Assembly: GCA_021561035.1 (NCBI GenBank)
Contig: CP067346.1
Location: 3,627,001 to 3,691,000 of the forward strand
Reading direction: 5' to 3'
DNA length: 64,000 bases
From: Clostridioides sp. ES-S-0054-01
GTDB lineage: Bacteria > Bacillota > Clostridia > Peptostreptococcales > Peptostreptococcaceae
Position 1 is the stretch's first letter. Every line of letters begins with the position of its first letter. Shown here one piece after another: positions 52,223 to 61,449 of the stretch. The translations under genes were made by a program, and so were the position numbers. Under the pieces are notes generated by a model. It was not told where the DNA came from. It saw only the letters and a list, made by a program, of their open reading frames with translations, and made no database searches.

Positions 52223-53293
52223 TTAATCACCTAATAAATTTTTGATATTTTCTATAAGAATTTTATTATCTTCGTGAGATTTTATAGCCACTCTTATAAA
52301 ACTGTCGTCTAATCCTACAAAGTTAGATGCATCTCTAACCAATATATTTCCTTGGTTAAACAAATCTTTTTTTAATTGTCTAGCTGTTTTTTTATAAGTT
52401 CTTATCAGAATAAAATTAGTATCTGTATCATAGACCTTTATATTTCTTAAGTTTCTTAACTCTTGTAACATATATTTTCTTTCTTTTATGTAATACTCTT
52501 TACTATTTCTAATATACTCTTTATCTTCAAAAATAAAATTAGATAGTATGTCTGCAAAAGAGTTTATAGTCCAGGGTTCTTTGTGTTCATAAATTTTATC
52601 TATAATTTTAGCGTTACTTGTAAGACCATATCCCAACCTTAAACCAGGCATACCAAAAAATTTAGTCACTGCTTTAATTATAAATATATTTGCATTTGAT
52701 TCTATATACTTTACCAAGCTATATTCACTTTCATCTTCAACAAATTCCATGAAGGTTTCATCAACTATTAACATCTTATCATGTTGACCTAATAGGTAAA
52801 CAAGTTCCTTTAAATCTTGGACATTACCACTAGGATTGTTAGGATTACATATAAATAAGCTATCAAATTTTTCAATGTTATTTTTTATTATATCTATATC
52901 AAGTTTAAAATTATTTTCTAAATCTAATTCTAAATCTATAATGTCTAAATTATTTAACTCAGCACTTCTTCTATACTCTGAGAATGTAGGATTTATTATA
53001 GCCAATCTTTTTTTAATACTCTTCATAAGCAAATAAATTACTTCTGTTGCTCCATTTCCAGGTATTATAAAGTTTGGACTTATATCTATGTATTTTGATA
53101 TATTTTCTCTCAAGTTTGTATAGTTTATATCTGGATAATTTCTACACTCCTCTAATCCTCTCAAAATGTATCTTTCTAAATCTGGTAATACATTTGGATT
53201 TATATTTGAACTAAAATCAATTATTTCTTTTGGGTCTTTCCCATATAATCTTGCCATTTCATCCACATTGGCACCATGCCCTAAATCCTTCAT
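52223..53293 (-). CDS. cobD: L-threonine-O-3-phosphate decarboxylase
   Basis: A 356-residue PLP enzyme of fold type I: GHGANVDEMARLYGKDPKEI, IDFSSNINPNVLP, FIIPGNGATEVIYLL, FICNPNNPSGN, and the PLP lysine in IIKAVTKFFGMPGLRLGY. It yields (R)-1-amino-2-propanol phosphate for CbiB. HisC-like aminotransferases are related, but the SSNINP block and location settle the call. Note that CobD in the aerobic nomenclature means CbiB. Confidence 0.94.
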   Translation of the reverse strand: MKDLGHGANVDEMARLYGKDPKEIIDFSSNINPNVLPDLERYILRGLEECRNYPDINYTNLRENISKYIDISPNFIIPGNGATEVIYLLMKSIKKRLAIINPTFSEYRRSAELNNLDIIDLELDLENNFKLDIDIIKNNIEKFDSLFICNPNNPSGNVQDLKELVYLLGQHDKMLIVDETFMEFVEDESEYSLVKYIESNANIFIIKAVTKFFGMPGLRLGYGLTSNAKIIDKIYEHKEPWTINSFADILSNFIFEDKEYIRNSKEYYIKERKYMLQELRNLRNIKVYDTDTNFILIRTYKKTARQLKKDLFNQGNILVRDASNFVGLDDSFIRVAIKSHEDNKILIENIKNLLGD

Positions 53294-53324
53294 CTATGTC
53301 CCCCTTAAGTTAGCAAACAATAAT

Positions 53325-54296
53325 TTATATAATTAAGTTAATTAAAATAATTCTACATAACACATATGCTAGTGTAAATACTAATATGGATACAAATGAA
53401 GATGCATACATAATTTTATTCGTTTTAATTATATCCTCTTTATCTATCTCCCTAAGCTTATCTCCTATTGTCGGCTTATATACTTTTTCACCAAAATAAA
53501 CATTTGTACCTCCTAGCTGTATTCCTAAAGCACCAGATACTGCACCTTCTGAAAACGCACAATTTGGACTTTTATGATTCTTTCTATCTCTAATAGAAAT
53601 TCTAAAACAATTCCTATAGTCATAACGTAAAAAGAAACTGCCAATTGTCATAAGAATAACAGATATTCTAGCTGGTATATAATTGGCTATATCATCAATC
53701 TTAGCAGAAGCAAAACCAATATCTTTATATTTTTCATTTTTATATCCAACAGTTGAATCTAATGTATTTACAGCTTTATATGCCATAGCAAGCGGTGCTC
53801 CTCCAATAAATGCATAAAACAGTGGTGCCATTATACCATCTACAGTATTTTCTGCAACAGTTTCTACAGTTGCTCTTATTATCTCAGGCTCACTTAAATT
53901 AGTAGTATCTCTACCTACTATGTAAGATAGCTGAACTCTAGATTTTTCTATATCTCCAGTTTTTAATACATTATAGATTTTTAATGCTTCATCTTTCAAA
54001 CATTTTGTGGCTAGTGTTGTATAAATTATAAAACTATTTACTACAACACCTAATAATACATTAAAACTGAATAATTTCACTATAGCATAAGTCATTAGAT
54101 ATGTTGTTCCAACAGTTATAAACCATAATATAAATCCACCAAATTTTAACTGCCTATCATTTTTAGAGACTCTCCTTATTATACCTTGAGTAAAATTTAT
54201 AAGTTTGCCAATAAATCTCACTGGATGAGGAAAAGAATATGGGTCTCCAACAATTAAGTCTGCCACATACCCTATATAAATAGATAAAATATTCAT
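53325..54296 (-). CDS. cbiB: Adenosylcobinamide-phosphate synthase
   Basis: A 323-residue membrane protein with several hydrophobic helices: IGYVADLIVGDPYSFPHPVR at the N terminus, then ATVETVAENTVDGIMAPLFY, NTLDSTVGYKNEKYKDIG, ARISVILM and SPNCAFSEGAVSGALGIQLG. CbiB amidates adenosylcobyric acid with aminopropanol phosphate. It follows cbiA with no gap. Confidence 0.96.
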   Translation of the reverse strand: MNILSIYIGYVADLIVGDPYSFPHPVRFIGKLINFTQGIIRRVSKNDRQLKFGGFILWFITVGTTYLMTYAIVKLFSFNVLLGVVVNSFIIYTTLATKCLKDEALKIYNVLKTGDIEKSRVQLSYIVGRDTTNLSEPEIIRATVETVAENTVDGIMAPLFYAFIGGAPLAMAYKAVNTLDSTVGYKNEKYKDIGFASAKIDDIANYIPARISVILMTIGSFFLRYDYRNCFRISIRDRKNHKSPNCAFSEGAVSGALGIQLGGTNVYFGEKVYKPTIGDKLREIDKEDIIKTNKIMYASSFVSILVFTLAYVLCRIILINLII

Positions 54297-55673
54297 TTAT
54301 TCATTTCCTTTATTTAAAAAATTTTCTATACAGTTTAAGTTATTATAAAAATGAGTGTGAAGATACGTAGCTAGAGTGTTTCCTTTACCATAACCGCCAT
54401 CCCACTCTTCTACTATATTTCCGTCCCTTTCTTTTTTCATTGAATATGCACATTTTTCATCACTTTCAAATATTGAATGATGAAACTCATGTCCTTTAAT
54501 AGATTCTCCTTTTTTAGATAAAAGAGTGTTTTCTTTAGCTACACCAATACAGTATCCAAATCTCTTTAAAGAAGATGTCATCTTACTAATTCCACTGAAT
54601 ATACCAACCATATTAAATTCTTGTTCTTCTTGATTCAGCAGTTTCTCACCTAGGTACATCAGTCCTCCACATTCTGCATAAATAGGTATATTATTGTTGT
54701 GTGCTTCTAGTATAGAGGCTCTCATTGACTCATTTGCTTCTAATTCTTTTCCAAATATCTCTGGAAAACCTCCTCCAATATAAATATAATCTGAATCTGG
54801 TACTGATGTATCTTCAAGAGGACTAAAATAGTTTATTTCTAATCCAAGTTCTTCTAAGAGCTCTATATTTTCTCTATAGTAAAAATTGAATGCTTTATCA
54901 TATGCTATAGCTATTGATTTATTATTAGCATGCTCTTTTATTTTATTATTTTCTATCAAAGTTTGAAAATCAAAATCACTCTCAAATTCATCACTTTCCG
55001 ATATTTCAATTATTCTATCAATATCTATGTAGTTTTCAATTTCATCTGCTAAAGTATAAAATTTTTCCCTTAGTGATTTCATTTCCACACTAGGAACTAA
55101 TCCTAGATGTCTAGATTCTAAAGAGAATTTATCATTTGGAGGAAAGTACCCCAATACTTCAACATTACAATATTTTTCTATAGAACTCTTGATTATTTGA
55201 TAATGACTATTAGTCTTTACATTATTTACTATGACACCTTGTATATTTACATCTTTATCTAGTTCCTTATATCCAAGTACCATAGCAGCACTAGATGCTG
55301 CCATAGATTTCCCATTTACAACTAATATAACAGGCGATTTTAATACCTTTGAAGTATGTGAACTTGTACAATTATCTAAATCTATTCCAAAACCATCATA
55401 TAAACCCATGACACCTTCTATTACTGAAATATCTGCGTCTTTTGAGGACTTATTTACTATATACTTTATTTTTTCATCGTCTAACATATAGGAATCTAAA
55501 TTTCTGGAATGTCTCCCAGTTATAAAAGTGTGATATGAAGGGTCTATATAGTCTGGCCCTACTTTATATGGCTGTACTTTCATATTTCTCTTAACTAAAG
55601 CTTGCATTATTCCTAATGATATTGTTGTTTTACCTACCCCACTACTAGTACCCGCAATTAAAATTTTTTTCAT
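54297..55673 (-). CDS. cbiA: Cobyrinate a,c-diamide synthase
   Basis: A 458-residue ATP- and glutamine-dependent amidase. N-terminal P-loop ILIAGTSSGVGKTTISLGIM, then GPDYIDPSYHTFITGR and SVIEGVMGLYDGF; the C-terminal GATase domain has the nucleophilic Cys in IYAECGGLMYLGE and a terminal YLHTHF. It amidates the a and c side chains. GTP-type dethiobiotin synthase fold is shared with CbiP. Confidence 0.96.
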   Translation of the reverse strand: MKKILIAGTSSGVGKTTISLGIMQALVKRNMKVQPYKVGPDYIDPSYHTFITGRHSRNLDSYMLDDEKIKYIVNKSSKDADISVIEGVMGLYDGFGIDLDNCTSSHTSKVLKSPVILVVNGKSMAASSAAMVLGYKELDKDVNIQGVIVNNVKTNSHYQIIKSSIEKYCNVEVLGYFPPNDKFSLESRHLGLVPSVEMKSLREKFYTLADEIENYIDIDRIIEISESDEFESDFDFQTLIENNKIKEHANNKSIAIAYDKAFNFYYRENIELLEELGLEINYFSPLEDTSVPDSDYIYIGGGFPEIFGKELEANESMRASILEAHNNNIPIYAECGGLMYLGEKLLNQEEQEFNMVGIFSGISKMTSSLKRFGYCIGVAKENTLLSKKGESIKGHEFHHSIFESDEKCAYSMKKERDGNIVEEWDGGYGKGNTLATYLHTHFYNNLNCIENFLNKGNE

Positions 55674-55711
55674 AATACACCTCCTACCTAAATTATAAAT
55701 AAAAGTTATCC

Positions 55712-57226
55712 TTATTTCATAATCTCATATATTTTCTCTATATCTAAATGCTCCCTTAAAAAATCAGCCAACTTATCATACTCTTTATCCTTAAATTCAT
55801 TAAAAGAGTTTACTTTGCTTTCTAATTCTCCTAATCCTTTTTTCTTTCTTATATTGTTTAAAATTGCTCTTGTAAAACTTATTTCATCAAATATTCCATG
55901 AAGATAAGTCCCAATTACATTCCCTTCTTTATTTACACTTCCTTCAGTATAACTCATTTCTTTATCAAGTTTTTTAGTTATCAAATCTAAGCTTCTTACA
56001 TCATTACCTCGATTTGTAATACCCATATGAATTTCATAACCTTTTACTTTCTTACCCTTAAGGTCATTCATATATTCACTGCTACATTCAACAATAGTAG
56101 CCTCTACCTGTGTTGTAGTCTTTTCTTTCTCAAAAGTTGTTTCTGTATCTAAAAGACCTATTCCGTCAACTTCTTCAATTTCACTTTCAACATGATAAGG
56201 GTCTTTTAATTTTTTACCTAGCATTTGATATCCACCACATATACCAAATATCAATTTACCTTGGCTATGTAAATTTTTGATTTGTGATTCAAGACCACTT
56301 TTTCTTATATATGTTAAATCGTCTATAGTACTCTTAGTTCCAGGTATTATTACCATATCTGGATTTCCCAAAGATTCTCCGTAGTCTACATATCTGATAC
56401 TTACATCTTCCTGTGTCTCAAATATATTAAAGTCTGTAAAATTTGACATATGTGGAGTTCTAATTATTTCTATGTTTATATCGCTTTGATTCATTTTTTT
56501 CTTAAATCTCGTAGTTACACTGTCTTCATCCTCTATTTTTATATCTGTATAAGGCACTACTCCTATGACAGGTACTTTTATTATGTCTTCTAGCATCTTT
56601 ACACCATCTTGTAAAAGTTCTTTTTTCCCTCTAAATTTATTGATTATTACACCTTTTACTCTTCTTTTCTCATCTTCATTTAACAAAAGCATTGTACCTG
56701 CTAATGATGCAAATACGCCTCCTCTATCAATATCTCCGACTATTATTACAGGTGCATCAGCGATTTCTGCCATGCCCATATTAGAGATATCTCTATCTTT
56801 TAAATTTATCTCTGCATTACTTCCTGCACCTTCCATAACCACAATATCATACCTTGAATTCAAGCTATTAAAGGTTTCCTTCAATACATCTACTAACTCT
56901 AGTTTGTAATCATGATATTCAGAAGAAGGCATTTCTCCTACTACTCTCCCTCTTACAATAACTTGACTTTTATTATTTCCAGAAGGCTTTAGTAAAACTG
57001 GATTCATATCAGCTATTGGCTCTATTTTTGCAGCCTCTGCTTGAAATACCTGTGCTCTTCCCATTTCTAAACCTTCTTTAGTTATAAAAGAATTTAAAGC
57101 CATATTTTGTGACTTAAAAGGAGCAACAGTATAACCATCTTGTTTAAATATTCTACACAACCCTGCTACTAAGATACTTTTACCTACATTTGACGCTGTT
57201 CCTTGTAGCATTATTTTTTTCCCCAC
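55712..57226 (-). CDS. cbiP: Cobyric acid synthase
   Basis: A 504-residue ATP/glutamine amidotransferase that amidates side chains b, d, e and g. P-loop [56 protein letters not shown], and GATase Cys in [15 protein letters not shown] with GTYLHGIFD. It is the first gene after the cobalamin riboswitch and terminator, so it leads the regulated transcript. Confidence 0.97.
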   Translation of the reverse strand: MGKKIMLQGTASNVGKSILVAGLCRIFKQDGYTVAPFKSQNMALNSFITKEGLEMGRAQVFQAEAAKIEPIADMNPVLLKPSGNNKSQVIVRGRVVGEMPSSEYHDYKLELVDVLKETFNSLNSRYDIVVMEGAGSNAEINLKDRDISNMGMAEIADAPVIIVGDIDRGGVFASLAGTMLLLNEDEKRRVKGVIINKFRGKKELLQDGVKMLEDIIKVPVIGVVPYTDIKIEDEDSVTTRFKKKMNQSDINIEIIRTPHMSNFTDFNIFETQEDVSIRYVDYGESLGNPDMVIIPGTKSTIDDLTYIRKSGLESQIKNLHSQGKLIFGICGGYQMLGKKLKDPYHVESEIEEVDGIGLLDTETTFEKEKTTTQVEATIVECSSEYMNDLKGKKVKGYEIHMGITNRGNDVRSLDLITKKLDKEMSYTEGSVNKEGNVIGTYLHGIFDEISFTRAILNNIRKKKGLGELESKVNSFNEFKDKEYDKLADFLREHLDIEKIYEIMK

Positions 57227-57265
57227 TCTTCATACCTCCTTGTTAAAATTTACTAAAAATTAAAT

Positions 57266-57299
57266 TAAAAAAAGCCCTAATACTTCTAAAGATAGGACT
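57266..57299 (-). terminator. Riboswitch-associated terminator before cbiP
   Basis: On the minus strand AGTCCTA (57293-57299) pairs with TAGGGCT (57273-57279) with one G-U wobble, followed by a T-run of seven. It lies between the cobalamin aptamer and cbiP, so it is the likely expression platform: ligand binding should favour termination. Confidence 0.8.
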
Positions 57300-57356
57300 T
57301 TTATATATATTAATTAAAAATCTTTCACCCCGAAGACCTCTTGTTTTAAATTAAAT

Positions 57357-57504
57357 TAGGCAGGTATCCTGGCTTAACTTCATCCTACTTCTATAACCTT
57401 CCCATCAAATTGACAGTGGTATTTATAGTTTCGTTGGTTTCACAGTAGCGGGGGCTGCAAAGGCATCTAACCTTTTTCCCTTTTAACATCTAATTAAGAA
57501 CCTA
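57357..57504 (-). promoter_or_regulatory. Cobalamin riboswitch
   Basis: On the minus strand the conserved core is clear: GCAGCCCCCGCTACTGTG, a GGGAAAAAGGTTAGATGCC upstream segment, a variable arm (GGGAAGGTTATAG...), and the 3' B12 box AGCCAGGATACCTGCC. Ligand is adenosylcobalamin or another cobalamin by family. It lies 80 bases after cobC and 130 before cbiP, with a terminator between. Regulation of the 18 downstream genes is inferred. Confidence 0.96.
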
Positions 57505-57586
57505 ATTTTAATCTAATATTCTATTTTCATTACTAATTTTACAGGTATATTGCAAACACATATTGTAATTTTTAGTTTTGATTAAA

Positions 57587-58201
57587 TTATATAAAGTCTG
57601 TAAAATTCATTTTATCTATTACAGCAAATCCACTATCAACTTCTAAAACCGTAATAGATGCATTATCAATTTTAAAATTCCAATGATATTTATAACTACC
57701 AGAAATTAAATGTGTTATTATATTTCTTATCGTTCCTGCATGAGAACATATAAGTATTGTTTTTGTATCTGAATTACTATCACTTTCTAAAATTATATTA
57801 TCAATTTCTTTTGCCACTCTTTTGTAAGAGTCTATCAAACTTTCTCCATTTGGATATCTATAGTTGTTGCCTTCTTTTATCATTTTTTCAAACTCATCTG
57901 GATATTTGGTTTTAATTTCTTCAAAAGTTATTCCTTCAAAGTCTCCAAAACTAATTTCTCTTAAAGTTTCTTTTTCTTCTATTTCTAATAATTTCAATTT
58001 TGATATTTTTTCTATTGTATGTTTAGTACGTGTAGATGGTGTTGTATAAATCTTGTCTATGTCTTCATTACTCAAATATCTAGTAATTTTATTTATTTGG
58101 AGCTTACCCTCTTCACTAATACAACTATTTATATGACCTGATAATTTTCCCTTTTTATTATCATTTGTCAATGCATGTCTTATTAATATTAATCTTATCA
58201 C
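57587..58201 (-). CDS. cobC: Alpha-ribazole phosphatase (histidine phosphatase family)
   Basis: A 204-residue phosphoglycerate-mutase-like protein: catalytic LIRHALTNDNKKGKLSGH, REISFGDFEGITFEEIK and ICSHAGTIRNIITHLIS with the second catalytic His. In this location it should dephosphorylate alpha-ribazole-5-phosphate or adenosylcobalamin phosphate. The RHA in place of the common RHG is also seen in other CobC proteins as far as I recall. It is the last of cobT-U-S-C. Confidence 0.9.
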   Translation of the reverse strand: MIRLILIRHALTNDNKKGKLSGHINSCISEEGKLQINKITRYLSNEDIDKIYTTPSTRTKHTIEKISKLKLLEIEEKETLREISFGDFEGITFEEIKTKYPDEFEKMIKEGNNYRYPNGESLIDSYKRVAKEIDNIILESDSNSDTKTILICSHAGTIRNIITHLISGSYKYHWNFKIDNASITVLEVDSGFAVIDKMNFTDFI

Positions 58202-58220
58202 ATTATCACCACTTTTTAGT

Positions 58221-59000
58221 TTAAAAAAACATAAAAATTAACAAATATATGTAAATCAAATATACAAGCTCTGAAAGTTCTATTCCACAGCCTAATATAT
58301 CTCCTGTTACTCCATCAATTTTTTTATAAATATGTTTTTTGAATAATATTATAAATACAAAAACTACTATAGCTGAACTTAGTACTTTAATCAACACTAT
58401 ATTAGGTAATAAGAATATAAATTTAATAATAAGAGCAACTATCAATAATGTGTATATTATAGCAGTTATTAACATACTTGTAGTTAATTTTCCTATAAAT
58501 AAATTTCCCATTCCTTTTTTTCTTGGTGTCACAGTTTTATATGTCAATAACATTACTCCTAGCCTTGCAATCATTGGCATAAAAATTATAACCCACAATG
58601 AATCATTACTTATTATATTGTAGATGAATCCAATCTTTAATAAAAGTACAAACATAATCGCTAAAAGTGAATTTGTACCTAATCTTGAATCTTTCATTAT
58701 TTCAAGCATTTTTTCTTTGTCTCTATAACTATATATTGCATCAAATGTATCTCCTAATCCATCTATATGAAGTCCTCCAGTAATTAAGACACCAGCTAGA
58801 GTTATTATTATAGAAGCTATAAATGGTTCAAATAAAAGCATAGAAATCCATCCTACTAAATAGGATAATATACCTATCACAAAACCTACAAGTGGAAAAT
58901 ATACTATTGATTTATAAAATTCATCATCAAATCCTACATTTAATTTTATAGGTATCCTTGTCAAAAACTGTAGTATTAAAATAAATCTTTTCATAATCAC
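58221..59000 (-). CDS. cobS: Adenosylcobinamide-GDP ribazoletransferase (cobalamin synthase)
   Basis: A 259-residue membrane protein with six or so hydrophobic helices. FLTRIPIKLNVGFDD and ITGGLHIDGLGDTFDAIYSY carry the acidic metal-binding motif, with KDSRLGTNSLLAIMF following. The GTG at 59000 has AAAGGAG at good spacing; an ATG at 58994 is the alternative start. It joins adenosylcobinamide-GDP to alpha-ribazole at the membrane. Confidence 0.95.
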   Translation of the reverse strand: MIMKRFILILQFLTRIPIKLNVGFDDEFYKSIVYFPLVGFVIGILSYLVGWISMLLFEPFIASIIITLAGVLITGGLHIDGLGDTFDAIYSYRDKEKMLEIMKDSRLGTNSLLAIMFVLLLKIGFIYNIISNDSLWVIIFMPMIARLGVMLLTYKTVTPRKKGMGNLFIGKLTTSMLITAIIYTLLIVALIIKFIFLLPNIVLIKVLSSAIVVFVFIILFKKHIYKKIDGVTGDILGCGIELSELVYLIYIYLLIFMFF

Positions 59001-59003
59001 ATA

Positions 59004-59564
59004 CTACTCCTTTATTTTCATAGGTATGCCACTAACTACAAAATAAACTTCATTACTTTTTGATGCTATATATTGATTTATGCGACCTACAACATCAGCA
59101 TATATCCTACTAAGTTTATTCCCAGGAACAATTCCCATACCTAATTCATTCGTCACAAATACAAAGTATAGATTTGTTTTTTCTATTTCTTTAATAAGTT
59201 TGATAACTTGTTCTTTTATATACTCTTCTAATTTATTTATTTCTTCTTGAGTAGAGTCTTCTATATTTAGATTGTACTTAAACATTAGATTATTTACTAA
59301 TAATGTTACACAATCTAGTATAACAGTTTCATGTTCTTTACATATCTCTTCAATTATGGAATATATATCTTCATATATTTCATAGGTATTCCAGTTTCTA
59401 GGTCTATTCTCTTGATGCTTTTTTACTCTATCTTTCATTTCATCATCAAATGGAATAGAAGTTGCTATATAAGCTGTATTATTATTTCTGTCCATACATA
59501 GTTTTTCTGCAAAGTTGCTCTTCCCTGACCTAGCTCCTCCTGTTACTAGAATAATTTTACTCAT
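59004..59564 (-). CDS. cobU: Adenosylcobinamide kinase/guanylyltransferase
   Basis: 186 residues from ATG 59564 (TAGGAG 7 bases upstream); a start at 59621 would add 19 unconserved residues. P-loop VTGGARSGKSNFAEKL, then AYIATSIPFDDEMKDRVKKH with the guanylylated His region (HQENRPRNWNTYE), ILDCVTLLVNNLM and ELGMGIVPGNKLSRIYADVV. It phosphorylates and then guanylylates adenosylcobinamide. Confidence 0.96.
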   Translation of the reverse strand: MSKIILVTGGARSGKSNFAEKLCMDRNNNTAYIATSIPFDDEMKDRVKKHQENRPRNWNTYEIYEDIYSIIEEICKEHETVILDCVTLLVNNLMFKYNLNIEDSTQEEINKLEEYIKEQVIKLIKEIEKTNLYFVFVTNELGMGIVPGNKLSRIYADVVGRINQYIASKSNEVYFVVSGIPMKIKE

Positions 59565-59595
59565 CAAAACACTCCTACATATTAAATTTTTATAT

Positions 59596-60642
59596 TTATC
59601 TTCCCATATCAATTTCATCAAAAGTTGCCATATTTTTGTAAGTATAATTTGAAGCTTCTATTATATTAAACGCTAAAGCAGCTCCACTTCCCTCACCTAA
59701 TCTCATATCCATATTTAATAGAGGGTCTAATTTCAATATGTCTAATGCTCTTTTAGTTCCTGATTCTGCTGACAAATGAGATGCTATCATATATTCTCTA
59801 GTTTTTGGATTTATCTTATATGCAATTAATGCTGCTGCATAAGAAATAAATCCATCAATTACTACTGGAATTCTATTAGCACTACAACCTAATATAACGC
59901 CTGCCATTGAGCCTATTTCAAATCCTCCTACTTTAGATAAAATATCTACTCCATCAGTTGGATTTGGATTATTAATTTCAATAGCCTTTCTAATTACTTC
60001 AGCCTTATGTTTCAGTCTCTCTTTCTTAAGACCTGCACCTATACCAGTAACCTCTAATGGGTCACACCCTGAAATTACAGATATTATTGCTGTACTTGGA
60101 GTAGTATTTGCTATACCCATCTCCCCAATACCAATAACCTTATAATCTTTTTCTATACACTGTTCTGCTATTTCAATACCTATCTCTAAGCATCTAATAG
60201 CTTCTTCTTTACTCATAGCTGGTCCTTTTGCCATATTTGATGTTCCTTTTCTTATCTTGTAATCCAATACTCCATCCAGTTTTTCATCACAGTTTATTCC
60301 TACATCTACAGCTACAACATCTGCCCCTACAAATTTACTTATTACTCCAACTCCACATAGACCTTTCGAAAAATTTGGAAATTGTAGTTTTGTTATATTT
60401 TGAGGGTCAGGTGCTACTCCTTCTTCATATACACCGTGGTCTCCAGCAAAAGCTATTATAACCTTTTTACTTGTCTCAAAATTTTCATTGCCAAATATTC
60501 CTGCTAATTGCATGCAAATATCTTCTATCTTTCCTAAGCTTCCAGTTGGATGTATAAGCCTGTCCAATCTCTGCTTTGTTTTTTCAATAGAAGAATTATC
60601 TAGAGAATATATGTTTTTTGATATACTTTCTAATAAACTCAT
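59596..60642 (-). CDS. cobT: Nicotinate-nucleotide-dimethylbenzimidazole phosphoribosyltransferase
   Basis: A 348-residue enzyme activating the lower-ligand base to its alpha-riboside phosphate. VIAFAGDHGVYEEGVAPDPQ, IGIGEMGIANTTPSTAI, ILSKVGGFEIGSMAGVILG and the catalytic Glu in DMRLGEGSGAALAFNI are intact. TTAGGAGG precedes the ATG. It heads the cobTUSC run, and no riboswitch was recognised upstream. The base used need not be dimethylbenzimidazole in clostridia. Confidence 0.96.
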   Translation of the reverse strand: MSLLESISKNIYSLDNSSIEKTKQRLDRLIHPTGSLGKIEDICMQLAGIFGNENFETSKKVIIAFAGDHGVYEEGVAPDPQNITKLQFPNFSKGLCGVGVISKFVGADVVAVDVGINCDEKLDGVLDYKIRKGTSNMAKGPAMSKEEAIRCLEIGIEIAEQCIEKDYKVIGIGEMGIANTTPSTAIISVISGCDPLEVTGIGAGLKKERLKHKAEVIRKAIEINNPNPTDGVDILSKVGGFEIGSMAGVILGCSANRIPVVIDGFISYAAALIAYKINPKTREYMIASHLSAESGTKRALDILKLDPLLNMDMRLGEGSGAALAFNIIEASNYTYKNMATFDEIDMGR

Positions 60643-60861
60643 TTTTTATCCTCCTAACATTTTTTTATTTTTTTAATTATCTTTTTAGATAAAAAATACT
60701 CCTATTTTCTAAAAATTTCAACTTTTTATTTTTATTTTTACATACATACAAAAATTATTCTACATTTTATCTGTATTTCCTTTATTTTCTATTATCAATT
60801 TGCATACAATAAGATGATTTTTGTAAAAATATATTTAAAAGAACTTTAAGGAGATGATATT

Positions 60862-61053
60862 GTGGATGATTTTTCTAAATTAAAAAATTTGTATGAAGAT
60901 GGATATAGATGTATTTACCATGATTGTGTCGATAATAATTATACTATCTATCTTAAGAATTTTTATACGGAAGGTTCAGAAACTATCGAGTTAAGTAGTG
61001 AATCAGATTTCTCACAATTTAAAGATTATATAGATGGACTTAGAATGTCTTAA
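60862..61053 (+). CDS. Small hypothetical protein (63 residues)
   Basis: GTG start at 60862 with TTAAGGAG 8 bases before. The protein is acidic and aromatic-rich (LYEDGYRCIYHDC, TIYLKNFYTEGSETIEL, DFSQFKDYIDGL) without a membrane segment or a family I recognise. Codon use and the downstream hairpin support a real gene. It diverges from cobT. Confidence 0.65.
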   Translation: MDDFSKLKNLYEDGYRCIYHDCVDNNYTIYLKNFYTEGSETIELSSESDFSQFKDYIDGLRMS

Positions 61054-61070
61054 TTATTATGAAACCCATT

Positions 61071-61100
61071 AAAATAGGGAGTTTAATAACTCCCTATTTT
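61071..61100. terminator. Bidirectional hairpin between two small genes
   Basis: Perfect 13-bp stem AAAATAGGGAGTT (61071-61083) / AACTCCCTATTTT (61088-61100), loop TAAT. It sits between the converging small ORFs and includes the stop codon of the minus-strand one, so it can serve both. Confidence 0.85.
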
Positions 61101-61213
61101 GAAGTCACAATTTTTTTTATAAGCTTTAAAAGTTCGTCTCTATTTACTTCTCTTTGATTTTTTCTGTCTTTATACTCTTGAAAGTTAACAACTTTTGTAT
61201 TTGGTTTTTCCAT
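61094..61213 (-). CDS. Small hypothetical protein (39 residues)
   Basis: ATG at 61213 with GGGAAGTGAG upstream, ending at TAG (61094-61096) inside the terminator stem. The product begins MEKPNTKVVNFQEYKDRKNQ and is highly charged, with a predicted C-terminal helix (RDELLKLIKKIV). No family recognised. Evidence is the ribosome binding site, the converging terminator and plausible codon use. Confidence 0.55.
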   Translation of the reverse strand: MEKPNTKVVNFQEYKDRKNQREVNRDELLKLIKKIVTSK

Positions 61214-61449
61214 AAACTCACTTCCCATTTAACATTATTAACTTATCTTAATATAATATTTTATTCTATACAATTTATCTATTTCCTTCTATTTATAATA
61301 CAAAATTTCTTAAATAATCCCAAATTTTCAAAACAAAATTTTCAAAATACACTAAAATCTACCTTTTAAATATAATATCAAATAAAATTTAATAATCCTT
61401 ATACTTTATAGTATAATATACTCATAAAATATAATAAAGGAGATTTTAA

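Noticed and set aside
60643-60861. Second cobalamin riboswitch upstream of cobT
   Set aside because: No GCCACTG-like core or AGCCAGGA B12 box is present; the gap is simply AT-rich.
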